From Oscillospiraceae bacterium (GTDB lineage Bacteria; Bacillota; Clostridia; Oscillospirales; Oscillospiraceae), in contig JAQVYO010000047.1 in the NCBI GenBank assembly GCA_028708585.1, positions 1 through 10,598 of the forward strand: 10,598 nucleotides of DNA, given 5' to 3'. The notes beneath the pieces were generated by a model that saw nothing but the letters and a program-made list of their open reading frames with translations, was not told the origin of the DNA and did no database searches. This document shows positions 1-6,571 of the stretch, piece by piece. Each line of letters begins with the position of its first letter. Position 1 is the first letter of the stretch. The position numbers and the translations under genes were made by a program.

Positions 1-1240
1 GGACAGAGCCGGAAATGTCGATGTGACGCAAGGTTGCGCCAAGGCGCTCCGCCAGCTCCACCGCGTTGTCTCGGGTGCGGTCGGTGGTGCCAAAGCAAGG
101 CATCGTTACCGCAATGACGTTTTCGGCGGGAAGACCGCAAAGGTTCATGGCAATCATGGTGATTAAGGTAGCCAAAGTAGAATCCAGCCCGCCGGAGAGG
201 CCCAAAACCGCTTTTTTGGCGCCGGTATATTCCAGCCGCTTTTTCAGTCCCATAGAGCAGAGCAGAAGAACTTCTTCACAGCGGGCGGTGCGCTCCACCT
301 TGTCTTCCGGGACAAAAGGCGTTTTGGAAATATACCGGGTAAGGGCGGTTTTGGAACAGGGAAGAGAAAAAAGGATTGGGTGTTCCAATGGGCTTCCCCT
401 ATGGGGGAAGCGTGTTCTGAGGCGCTCCTGCTCCAGAAGCAATACGTCCAGCTCGGACAGGACAAGACCGGTTTCAAAACGGCCTTCTCCCAAAAAAGAA
501 CCGTTTTCCGCAATCAGGTTGTGGCCCGCAAATATGAGGTCGGCGGAGGATTCCCCTTCTCCGGCTTCAGCGGACAGAATGCCGCAGGAAAGATCGGAGC
601 TGAGCGACGCGATTTTTCTTCTGCGGACTCTTTGCTTTCCCACCAGCGCACAGCCGGCGGAAGGATTTGCGATGATTGTGGCGCCGGCCTCTGCCAGCTT
701 CCGGCAGTGTTCCGTCTCCAGGGGATCGCCCAGGCAAACGCCCAGCGTCAGGGCAGGAAGGGTTTCACAGGAAAAGACCAGGTTCCGGCCGAAGGGGACG
801 GAAAAACCGCCGGGCAGCGTAATTTCCTCCGGATATTCCGGCGGCCGGGAAAAATAGCGCGGCGTTCCGCTCCCCCCAAAGCACATTTCGGGGTCTTTCG
901 GGACTATGCCAAGAATTTTTCCATTTTGAATGACGGCGGCGCAGCTATATAAGTTCCCGCCCCGTTGAATCGGCATGCCCAATACCGTGACAACGGGCAG
1001 GTGCCGTGTGGCCTCCAGAACGGTGCCCAGAGCCTCCATGGCCCCGTTTAACAGCGTGGGCTGGAGAAAGAGATCGCCGCAGGTGCATCCGGTGAGGCCA
1101 AGCTCCGGAAGCACGAGAAGGCTTACGCCCATTGCGTTGGCCTGCCGCATGATTTGGAAGGTCTGCTCCGCATTATGCCGGCAGTCCGCTACCTGCACCT
1201 TGGGCGTTCCAACGGCCGCTTTGATGAATCCGTCCCACAT
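1..1240 (-). CDS. nadE: Glutamine-type NAD+ synthase, C-terminus cut off by the window edge
   Basis: Catalyses the last step of NAD+ synthesis, amidating nicotinic acid adenine dinucleotide with ATP. In this family a nitrilase-fold glutaminase domain supplies the ammonia. The frame is open for 413 codons from ATG at 1240 to the window edge; full-length relatives have about 640 residues. Residues 1-270 are the nitrilase domain: Glu46 in LPELGLTG, Lys115 in GIVPK, and a candidate Cys169 in LGVCLGD. Residues 340-413 begin the synthetase domain, with the ATP-pyrophosphatase loop LSGGLDST at 348-355. The start is supported by GGGGAG seven bases upstream. It lies 37 bp after glyS with no terminator between, so co-transcription is likely. 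Oddity: the region around the glutaminase Cys lacks the usual GVEICEDLW signature (see findings). Family assignment is firm; glutaminase activity is uncertain. Confidence 0.93.
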   Translation of the reverse strand, partial: MWDGFIKAAVGTPKVQVADCRHNAEQTFQIMRQANAMGVSLLVLPELGLTGCTCGDLFLQPTLLNGAMEALGTVLEATRHLPVVTVLGMPIQRGGNLYSCAAVIQNGKILGIVPKDPEMCFGGSGTPRYFSRPPEYPEEITLPGGFSVPFGRNLVFSCETLPALTLGVCLGDPLETEHCRKLAEAGATIIANPSAGCALVGKQRVRRRKIASLSSDLSCGILSAEAGEGESSADLIFAGHNLIAENGSFLGEGRFETGLVLSELDVLLLEQERLRTRFPHRGSPLEHPILFSLPCSKTALTRYISKTPFVPEDKVERTARCEEVLLLCSMGLKKRLEYTGAKKAVLGLSGGLDSTLATLITMIAMNLCGLPAENVIAVTMPCFGTTDRTRDNAVELAERLGATLRHIDISGSV

Positions 1241-1277
1241 GCAAATCTCCCCTATTTAAAAATATAAATTATTACTG

Positions 1278-2681
1278 TTAAAAAACGGTTTTCGCCGCGA
1301 TATATGCGCTTAATTCCGCGATGGGCATCCGCGCCTGCTCCATACTGTCTCGGTCCCGGACGGTAACGCAGTGATCCCCCGGACTGTCGAAATCGAAGGT
1401 GACGCACATGGGCGTGCCAATTTCATCCTGCCGGCGGTATCGTTTGCCGATGGAACCGGTGTCGTCGAAGTCCACCATAAATTCTTTGGAAAGGTTTGTG
1501 TAAATCTCCCTGGTTTGCTCCGACAGCTTTTTGGATAAGGGGAGGACTGCGCATTGAAACGGCGCCAGGGCAGGGTGCAGGCGCAGCACTGTCCGCACGT
1601 CGTTCTTTTGAGGGTCCACCACTTCTTCGTCATAGGCGTCGATGAGGAAAGCCAGCGTAACCCGGTCGGCGCCCAGACTTGGCTCAATTACATAGGGCAG
1701 GAATTTTTCGCTGGTTTCCTGGTCGAAATATTCCATGCTCTCGCCGCTTTCCCGCTGATGTGAGTTCAGGTCGTAGTCGGTGCGGTCGGCCACTCCCCAA
1801 AGTTCGCCCCACCCAAAGGGAAATAAAAATTCAAAATCGGTGGTGGCTTTGGAGTAGTGAGACAGCTCTTCCTTTTCATGATCCCGCAGCCGGAGGTTTT
1901 CTTCCTTCATGTGGAGGCTCAGAAGCCAATCTTTGCAAAAACTGCGCCAATAGGAAAACCATTCCAGATCGGTGCCGGGCCGGCAGAAAAATTCCAGCTC
2001 CATTTGTTCAAATTCCCGGGTGCGGAAGGTAAAATTGCCCGGCGTGATTTCGTTGCGGAAGGATTTGCCCACCTGGCAGACGCCGAAGGGCAGCTTCTTT
2101 CGCGTGGTCCGCAGAATGTTTTTAAAATTGACGAAAATACCTTGGGCGGTTTCTGGCCTTAGGTACACTTCGGCGGCCGAATCTTCGGTGACGCCCTGGT
2201 GGGTTTTAAACATCATGTTGAATTTGCGGATATCGGTGAACTCGCTTTTTCCGCAGTTGGGGCATGGAATATTGTGTTCCCGCAGGTAGGCGGTGAGCTG
2301 GCCGTTGTCCATCCCTTCCACCGAAACGCCGGTAATGCCTTGGGCCGTATTCCATTCTTCCACCAATTTGTCCGCCCGGTGGCGCATTTTGCAGGATTTG
2401 CAGTCAATCAAAGGATCATTGAAATTGACCACATGGCCGGAAGCCACCCAGACCTGGCGGTTCATCAAAATGGCGGAATCCAGCCCCACGTTGTAAGGGC
2501 TTTCCTGCACAAATTTTTTCCACCAGGCCCGTTTGACGTTGTTTTTGAGTTCCACGCCCAACGGGCCGTAGTCCCACGTGTTGGCGAGCCCGCCATAAAT
2601 TTCGCTCCCGGAATAAACAAAACCGCGGCCCTTGCAAAGAGATACGATTTTTTCCATGGTTTTCTCTTGGTTGGATAACAT
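1278..2681 (-). CDS. glyS: Glycine-tRNA ligase, single-chain class II type
   Basis: Charges tRNA-Gly with glycine in the cytoplasm as a homodimer. From ATG at 2681 the protein has 467 residues, the usual size. The N-terminal block contains GGLANTWDYGPLG (30-42). Two CxxC pairs (C94/C97 in DCKSCK and C140/C143 in CPNCG) form a probable zinc site. The class II motif 2 region follows RPETAQG (175-181), with FRNEITPG at 208-215. Motif 3 is the LGADR stretch near the C-terminus. The open frame extends upstream to 2924, but the extra 81 residues have no family similarity. ATG at 2681 has GGAGG six bases upstream, which decides the start. The gene has its own promoter and a long structured leader, and nadE follows it. 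Confidence 0.97.
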   Translation of the reverse strand: MLSNQEKTMEKIVSLCKGRGFVYSGSEIYGGLANTWDYGPLGVELKNNVKRAWWKKFVQESPYNVGLDSAILMNRQVWVASGHVVNFNDPLIDCKSCKMRHRADKLVEEWNTAQGITGVSVEGMDNGQLTAYLREHNIPCPNCGKSEFTDIRKFNMMFKTHQGVTEDSAAEVYLRPETAQGIFVNFKNILRTTRKKLPFGVCQVGKSFRNEITPGNFTFRTREFEQMELEFFCRPGTDLEWFSYWRSFCKDWLLSLHMKEENLRLRDHEKEELSHYSKATTDFEFLFPFGWGELWGVADRTDYDLNSHQRESGESMEYFDQETSEKFLPYVIEPSLGADRVTLAFLIDAYDEEVVDPQKNDVRTVLRLHPALAPFQCAVLPLSKKLSEQTREIYTNLSKEFMVDFDDTGSIGKRYRRQDEIGTPMCVTFDFDSPGDHCVTVRDRDSMEQARMPIAELSAYIAAKTVF

Positions 2682-2940
2682 ATGCTTCCTCCGCTCTCCC
2701 GTTTTATGCAGTATCAAAAGATCAAAACCAAATGTAAGGAAAAGCCCCTGGGATCCTAAATAACGGCATTTTTCAAGGCCGTTTTTTTCTTTTTGTCCCG
2801 GCGCGGCAAAACGTTCAGAAAGCGCCGGGATGGGGCAATTAAAAAAACGAAACGCCCAGGAAACGGCGCTGATTTTGCATTTGCCAGGGGAAAAATGAAA
2901 AATACTCCCCGGCAAATCTGCCAAATTTTCGACAAACTTT
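2682..2940 (-). promoter_or_regulatory. Long structured 5' leader of glyS, no T-box core
   Basis: About 260 nt separate the predicted transcription start from the glyS ATG. Reading the minus strand, several helices can be drawn. H1 pairs 2917-2906 with 2891-2879 (12 bp, one bulged base). H2 is a short stem, CGCC at 2868-2865 with GGCG at 2856-2853, followed by a T-rich run (2850-2841), so it resembles a weak terminator. H3 is a perfect 9-bp stem, TCCCGGCGC (2830-2822) with GCGCCGGGA (2804-2796). H4 is AACGGC/GCCGTT (2783-2778 with 2767-2762). GCCCC (2836-2832) can pair with GGGGC (2748-2744), closing a three-way junction around H3 and H4. AGCGCCG (2870-2864) is also fully complementary to CGGCGCT (2827-2821), which would exclude both H2 and H3. 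That looks like an attenuator switch. The T-box core expected for aminoacyl-tRNA synthetase leaders was not found. Confidence 0.5.
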
Positions 2941-2946
2941 ATTTAA

Positions 2947-2974
2947 ATTATATACCGGAATGAGTTCTTGTCAA
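2947..2974 (-). promoter_or_regulatory. Sigma-A promoter of glyS
   Basis: On the minus strand TTGACA (2974-2969) and TATAAT (2952-2947) are both perfect consensus boxes, separated by 16 bp. Start of transcription is expected near 2940. The -35 box contains the TGA stop codon of the upstream yihY-family gene. This makes glyS-nadE a transcription unit of its own, even though the upstream genes run in the same direction. Confidence 0.85.
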
Positions 2975-3807
2975 CCGCTGTGCCGCCGCATCCTCCAGTA
3001 CTTGCCGTAGATATAATTAAACGCGCTCCCCATGATGAGAATATTTCCGCAGGTGTAAAGCCAGACCATTAAAATAATGATGGCCGCGAGGCTGCCGTAT
3101 ACCAGCTTATACCGGGAGGACATGCCGATAAACCAGGAAAAGAGGGCGCTGACCACCACCAGCGCAGCGGAGGCCAGAAGCGCGCCCCAGATTACGGGAG
3201 AGCGGCGTCTCTGCCGCAGTACCGGCATGCGGTAAAAAATAAACAGCATCAAAAGGAGAAACGCGAACAAAATGAGAAAGCGGAGCCATTTCCAGATGGA
3301 CAGCAGCGGGAAGCGAATGCCGTAGCGGGTGTGCAGCAAGGACAAAAACCATTCCCCGGTGACCAAAATCAAAATGCTGATGTAGAGGACGATCAGGAAT
3401 AAGACAGAGGAAAAGATGCTGACGATAAATTTTGTAATTCCCCTGTAGCTTTTGTAGCCGTAAATATCCTCTGTGATATTCATAATGGAGCGAAAGGCCG
3501 CAGAGGAGGAGGAGAGCAGCAAAATGAGACCGCCGATCAGAAGTGACCGGGACTGGTTGACCGAAATGTATTCGAGATATTCGTTTAAAATCCCGATGCT
3601 CTCGCTGGGGATAATGTTGGAAAACAGGTCCAAAAGGGGAACCTGGCTCAGCTGCAGCAGCACTGCCAAGGCATTGATGCAGATGATCAGCGGGAAAAAA
3701 GAAAGGGTGACAAAATAGGTCAGCTCGGCGGAAGAACGGGAAATTCGCTGTTTATAGTACACCTCCACCATATCCCGAACAAATGAAAAAAAGATTGAGT
3801 TGGGCAC
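2971..3807 (-). CDS. YihY/BrkB-family integral membrane protein
   Basis: A polytopic membrane protein of the YihY/virulence factor BrkB family, once misnamed RNase BN. Its biochemical role is not established. The 278 residues contain about six hydrophobic segments, roughly at 30-52, 88-108, 126-150, 173-194, 204-228 and 235-262. Family hallmarks are the early RSSAELTYFVTLSFFPLI stretch, the SSSSAAFRSIMNITEDIYG loop around 98-115, and the C-terminal LVYGSLAAIIILMVWLY helix. The Arg/Lys-rich tail is probably cytoplasmic. The open frame begins at TTG 3810. GTG at 3807 is preferred because AAAGGAG lies seven bases upstream, against four for the TTG. The gene lies 96 bp after amrS. Its stop codon is embedded in the glyS -35 box. 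Confidence 0.88.
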   Translation of the reverse strand: MPNSIFFSFVRDMVEVYYKQRISRSSAELTYFVTLSFFPLIICINALAVLLQLSQVPLLDLFSNIIPSESIGILNEYLEYISVNQSRSLLIGGLILLLSSSSAAFRSIMNITEDIYGYKSYRGITKFIVSIFSSVLFLIVLYISILILVTGEWFLSLLHTRYGIRFPLLSIWKWLRFLILFAFLLLMLFIFYRMPVLRQRRRSPVIWGALLASAALVVVSALFSWFIGMSSRYKLVYGSLAAIIILMVWLYTCGNILIMGSAFNYIYGKYWRMRRHSG

Positions 3808-3841
3808 CAAAAAGCTCCTTTCCGCCAGATGATGCGCGGCT

Positions 3842-3871
3842 CCGGCTTTTCCCCCGGGGGGGAGAAGCCGG
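3842..3871 (-). repeat. GC-rich inverted repeat between amrS and the yihY-family gene
   Basis: CCGGCTT (3842-3848) and AAGCCGG (3865-3871) are perfect complements. They flank an inner C-run and G-run that can extend the stem. The transcript hairpin would be very stable, but neither strand carries a T-tract after it. It is therefore not a standard terminator. It may slow readthrough or stabilise an mRNA end. Confidence 0.5.
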
Positions 3872-3902
3872 CCGGTTTGCGTTTTTTGCCGCCGCCCGGC
3901 CT

Positions 3903-3908
3903 ATTATA
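3903..3908 (-). promoter_or_regulatory. Possible -10 box for the yihY-family gene
   Basis: A perfect TATAAT on the minus strand overlaps the amrS stop codon. No good -35 box lies 16-18 bp upstream; TGAAAT at 18 bp is the best I can see. It could drive the yihY-family gene from about 3896, or it may be chance. It resembles the next junction, where the glyS promoter overlaps the preceding stop codon. Confidence 0.25.
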
Positions 3909-4731
3909 CATTTCCAGTATAAACGTATTTCAGATGCCGCCGGGCAATGTCGGCCAGATGAAATACGGCGGATCGCGAGGTGGGGGGCTGGGAAGACATG
4001 CGGTAGCGGGGGAAAAAGCGCGAGATGTGAAGCGGAATGTCCGGATCGGTCTTGGAGAGAAAACGGGAAAGGCCATCCATTTCCCCGTCGGTATCGTTCA
4101 GCCCCGGCACAATCAGCGTGGTGACCTCCACATGGCAGGCTTTTGCAGACTGTTCGATGGTGCGCAGGACGGGTTTCAGTTCTCCATCCAGCTTGCGGTA
4201 GGAGTCCATCCGGAATGCCTTGAGATCAATATTTAAGGCGGAGAGATAGGGCAGAAGCGCCCGCAGAGGGGCTTCCTCCACATACCCGTTGGTAACCAGA
4301 ACGGTTTCCAGCCCGTTTTCCTTTGCCAGAACTGAGGTGTCATATACAAATTCATATCCAATCAAAGGTTCGTTATAGGTAAAGGCAATACCGATATTGC
4401 CCTGGCGGCCCGTCTGCTGGGCGCAGCGGACCAGTTCCATGGGGGAAATCTCCTCTGTCTCGGCCTCCCGCCCCGCCATGGAGATTTCATGGTTTTGGCA
4501 GAAAGGGCAGCGGAGGTTGCAGCCGAAGCTGCCCACGGAGAGAATGAGGCTTCCGGGATGAAACCGGCGCAGCGGTTTTTTTTCAATGGGGTCCAGAGCA
4601 ATGGACGTTAGCTTCCCATAATTCAGGCTGGCTACTTTGCCGTCTTGATTCTGCCTTGCCCGGCAGAGTCCCAGCGCATGGTCTTCCAGCCTGCAGCGAT
4701 GAGGGCAGATGGTGCATGTCGCCGTTTTCAT
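3904..4731 (-). CDS. amrS: AmmeMemoRadiSam system radical SAM enzyme
   Basis: The radical S-adenosylmethionine member of the three-part AmmeMemoRadiSam system, whose partners are AmrA (AMMECR1-like) and AmrB (Memo-like). The protein has 275 residues. The 4Fe-4S/SAM motif is C71-x3-C75-x2-C78 in GCNLRCPFCQNHEIS. A second Cys cluster lies at the N-terminus (C6, C9, C13, C23; CTICPHRC then GLC), typical of this subfamily, which is related to pyruvate formate-lyase activating enzymes. ATG at 4731 overlaps the stop of the AmrB-AmrA gene as ATGA, so translation is probably coupled. The protein ends at YVYTGNV, while many relatives, as I recall them, continue with a further CPxC segment. The substrate is not evident from the sequence. 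Confidence 0.93.
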   Translation of the reverse strand: MKTATCTICPHRCRLEDHALGLCRARQNQDGKVASLNYGKLTSIALDPIEKKPLRRFHPGSLILSVGSFGCNLRCPFCQNHEISMAGREAETEEISPMELVRCAQQTGRQGNIGIAFTYNEPLIGYEFVYDTSVLAKENGLETVLVTNGYVEEAPLRALLPYLSALNIDLKAFRMDSYRKLDGELKPVLRTIEQSAKACHVEVTTLIVPGLNDTDGEMDGLSRFLSKTDPDIPLHISRFFPRYRMSSQPPTSRSAVFHLADIARRHLKYVYTGNV

Positions 4732-6061
4732 GGATGCCTCACAACTTCAAACCGTTCCAGCCTGCAGCCTTCGAGGGCGCCGATGCCCGCTTTCCGCATA
4801 GCGATTTGAACCTGCTGCTCCGCCGTGTCTACCCCTTCCAGCCGGGGAAGCAGCAGGCCACGCCGTCCGGCTTTGCTGACGATGACCCCGTAGCGGAGGG
4901 GGTCCAAATCCTGAAGCCCGCCGATCCGCGCCGGCGGAAACAGAACATCCACGCTGTAAGTCAGATCTTCCAGTTCTTCCGGCCGCACGGGGGGAAATCG
5001 TGTGTCCTGGGTTCCGGACCAAACGGCATTCTGCATAATTTCCTCCCCGATGGAAGTCGTGGCGGGCGAAATGGTTCCGATGCAGCCCCGAAGCGTGCCG
5101 CTCTTTTTCAAAGATACGAAGACCCCCGCTTTCCGGTTTTTCATTTCGTCCGGCAGCTGATCCGGCAGCTTTGCGGGGCGCTTTGTCCGGACATAGGTTT
5201 CCAGGGACAGGCGGGCCAGACTTACATAGGGGTCGTCGCCGCCGGCGTCCTTGGGGGAAGGGCCATCAACGGCAAAACAGCAAACCGCATAGCCCACGCC
5301 GAAATTGTCCTGATAAGACAGAAAATCCGGATGGACGGAAAGGCCGTCCAGCGCGCCCGCCATAATCTGAAAAGAACGCAGGCCGCATTCACCCGCCTTG
5401 TCGCAAAAGGATTTGTCCAGGGACAGAAGACGGTAAAAGTCCCCGGAGGCCAAACTTTCGGTGATGATTTTGTCAAATTCAGGGCCTTCCGCCGCAAATC
5501 CATAAGGGCCGTCCGCTTTCAGCTTGTGGGACAAGTCGCCGCTGGCCACGACGGCCACCCTCCGGTTGAGCTGAGCCGCGGCGGCGGCTAAGCATCTTCC
5601 AAACAGCAGATGTGTCTCATCAGAAAGGCCGGAGATGGAGACCCGCACCACTTTAAAATTTAAATTATATTTTTGAATAAAAAACAAAGGGATCAGAGTT
5701 CCGTGGTCCAAAGCGGGGTTTTTTTCTCCCAGGGTCCCCGCCGGAATGTTTTTCCGCTCTGCAAGCTGGCAGATGGCGCGAACCAGCGGGATGTCGTATT
5801 GGACCCGGGCGCCCTCCTGGGGCGCACCGAACATGCCGAAGGTTCCGGAGGCCTCCCGACCGGGACTCACATGCAGGTAATCTGCATAAGAAATAGAATG
5901 GGGACTGATGATGACAATGGTTTCCGGCTGCCGGGCCGCAAGGCGTCGGGCGGCTTCTTCATAGGCTATGACAGTTTCCTTAGCTCCGTTTCCCGGCCTT
6001 TCCCCACAGATGGGATGATAAGAGGGGGATGAGGTACGGCGCATGCAAATACGATGGGCAT
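4728..6061 (-). CDS. amrBA: AmrB (Memo)-AmrA (AMMECR1) fusion, with an apparent -1 frameshift after codon 29
   Basis: Fusion of the two non-radical-SAM components of the AmmeMemoRadiSam system. ATG at 6061, with AAAGGAG seven bases upstream, encodes MPIVFACAVPHPPLIIP, the classic AmrB/Memo N-terminus. That frame hits TAG at 5968-5966. Reading on one base back, from ACT at 5975, gives TVIAYEEAARRLA and the rest of the protein, 444 residues if joined. Candidate metal-binding or active-site histidines of the Memo fold are H11 (PHPP), H55 (SPH), H120 (DHG) and H179 (GDLSH). AMMECR1 spans about 276-444, with its signature LRGCIG near 324-329. An in-frame ATG at 6044 exists, but it encodes an N-terminus unlike the family. 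The shift may be a one-base sequencing error or a real mutation. The gene overlaps amrS by four bases. Confidence 0.88.
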
Positions 6062-6133
6062 GGGGATTCTCCTTTCTGGCGGTTTCTCCCGGGGCGGGGC
6101 GGTCCTTAAACGGGGATGGTGTTCAGGCGTGTG

Positions 6134-6155
6134 CAGGCATCTCCTGAGATGCCTG
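6134..6155. repeat. 22-bp dyad in the amr leader
   Basis: CAGGCATCTC and GAGATGCCTG are perfect 10-base complements separated only by CT. The dyad lies about 75 bp upstream of the amrBA start and inside its likely leader. No T-tract follows on either strand, so it is more likely an operator or an mRNA hairpin than a terminator. Confidence 0.6.
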
Positions 6156-6179
6156 TTGTATACGGTTTACTTTGCAGAT

Positions 6180-6185
6180 AGTATA
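6180..6185 (-). promoter_or_regulatory. Probable -10 box of the amr operon
   Basis: On the minus strand TATACT is preceded by TGG, giving an extended -10 (TGnTATACT). I see no good -35 box at 16-18 bp, which extended -10 promoters can tolerate. The predicted start is near 6173, leaving a leader of about 110 nt that contains the 22-bp dyad. Confidence 0.4.
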
Positions 6186-6258
6186 CCATAAACAAAGGGA
6201 AAATAGAGCAAATGCGAATGATATTTCAAATAAAAAGGAAGGGTAAAAGATTGCCGGC

Positions 6259-6282
6259 ATATAAAAAATTGAATTTTTATAT
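6259..6282. repeat. AT-rich inverted repeat
   Basis: ATATAAAAA (6259-6267) and TTTTTATAT (6274-6282) are perfect complements around ATTGAA. It lies in the most AT-rich part of the spacer between the divergent amr operon and the regulator gene. It may be a protein-binding or easily melted site. TTGAAT at 6269-6274 could also serve as a weak -35 box for the downstream small-RNA candidate. Confidence 0.4.
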
Positions 6283-6302
6283 TGAAAAGGGATTATTTAT
6301 GC

Positions 6303-6408
6303 CCCACTTTGGAAAGAATAGGAATAGAAAGGTCTAAGAGGCCTTGCTATAAAAGCCCTCCTTTTTCAGTTTCTCCATTCTGAAAAGGGAGGGCCTTTTC
6401 CTTTTTCC
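6303..6408 (+). ncRNA. Candidate small RNA ending in an orphan terminator
   Basis: A strong intrinsic terminator at 6355-6408 has no plus-strand gene in front of it, so some short transcript probably ends here. A weak promoter, TTGAAT (6269-6274) and GATTAT (6291-6296) with a 16-bp spacer, would start an RNA of about 100 nt near 6303. A second small hairpin, AAGGTC/GGCCTT (6329-6334 with 6340-6345), lies just before the terminator. I see no convincing open frame inside it. The start is a guess; the terminator is solid. Confidence 0.3.
6355..6408 (+). terminator. Strong intrinsic terminator without an obvious gene
   Basis: GCCCTCCTTTTTCAG (6355-6369) pairs with CTGAAAAGGGAGGGC (6380-6394): 15 bp with one G-U, loop of 10, then CTTTTCCTTTTT. 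The stem is also followed by TTTTA on the minus strand, so it may work in both directions. No coding region ends at it on either strand. Confidence 0.8.
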
Positions 6409-6448
6409 TTGCCCAAAGGAGGCCGGTTTCCGTCCGGTACAAAGTTTT

Positions 6449-6476
6449 GTTTTTATTTGTTTTTATCGGTTTTTAT
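6449..6476 (+). repeat. Three 10-bp-phased GTTTTTAT direct repeats
   Basis: GTTTTTAT occurs at 6449-6456, 6459-6466 and 6469-6476, an exact 10-bp period. All copies therefore lie on one face of the helix. They overlap the -35 and spacer region of the regulator promoter. Phased T-tracts bend DNA. The array could act as an upstream activating element or as an operator for the regulator itself. Confidence 0.75.
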
Positions 6477-6484
6477 GATACAAT
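6457..6484 (+). promoter_or_regulatory. Probable promoter of the winged-helix regulator
   Basis: TTGTTT (6457-6462) and TACAAT (6479-6484) are separated by 16 bp. TGA before TACAAT gives an extended -10. The predicted start is near 6491, with a leader of about 80 nt. The phased GTTTTTAT repeats cover the -35 and spacer. Confidence 0.55.
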
Positions 6485-6571
6485 ACTTTTTAAGTTGGTC
6501 AGGATATCGACGATTTTTGTCGCCTCCGGAAACGGTCGGCTGGGCTGTAATATCGTAGAAAAGGGGTCAAT

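Noticed and set aside
66..952. Plus-strand open frames at 66-857 and 380-952
   Set aside because: They lie wholly opposite nadE, whose minus-strand frame is clearly homologous to NAD+ synthase. They show no recognisable domain and no convincing RBS.
2762..2794. Plus-strand terminator (AACGGC/GCCGTT followed by a T-tract)
   Set aside because: It has terminator form on the plus strand, but nothing is transcribed toward it there. It is better explained as a leader hairpin of glyS.
2682..2924. N-terminal extension of 81 residues on GlyS
   Set aside because: The open frame extends there by chance through the leader. The GGAGG-supported ATG at 2681 gives the normal family length and N-terminus.
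2682..2940. T-box riboswitch before glyS
   Set aside because: Position and length fit, but no TGGNACCGCG core or recognisable antiterminator could be found on the minus strand.
4656..5591. 311-residue plus-strand open frame
   Set aside because: It is antisense to amrBA and amrS, with composition typical of the reverse strand of a GC-rich gene and no known domain.
6299..6337. 12-codon open frame (MPHFGKNRNRKV) before the orphan terminator
   Set aside because: The possible RBS is weak, the predicted transcript would start at or after its ATG, and nothing marks it as a leader peptide.
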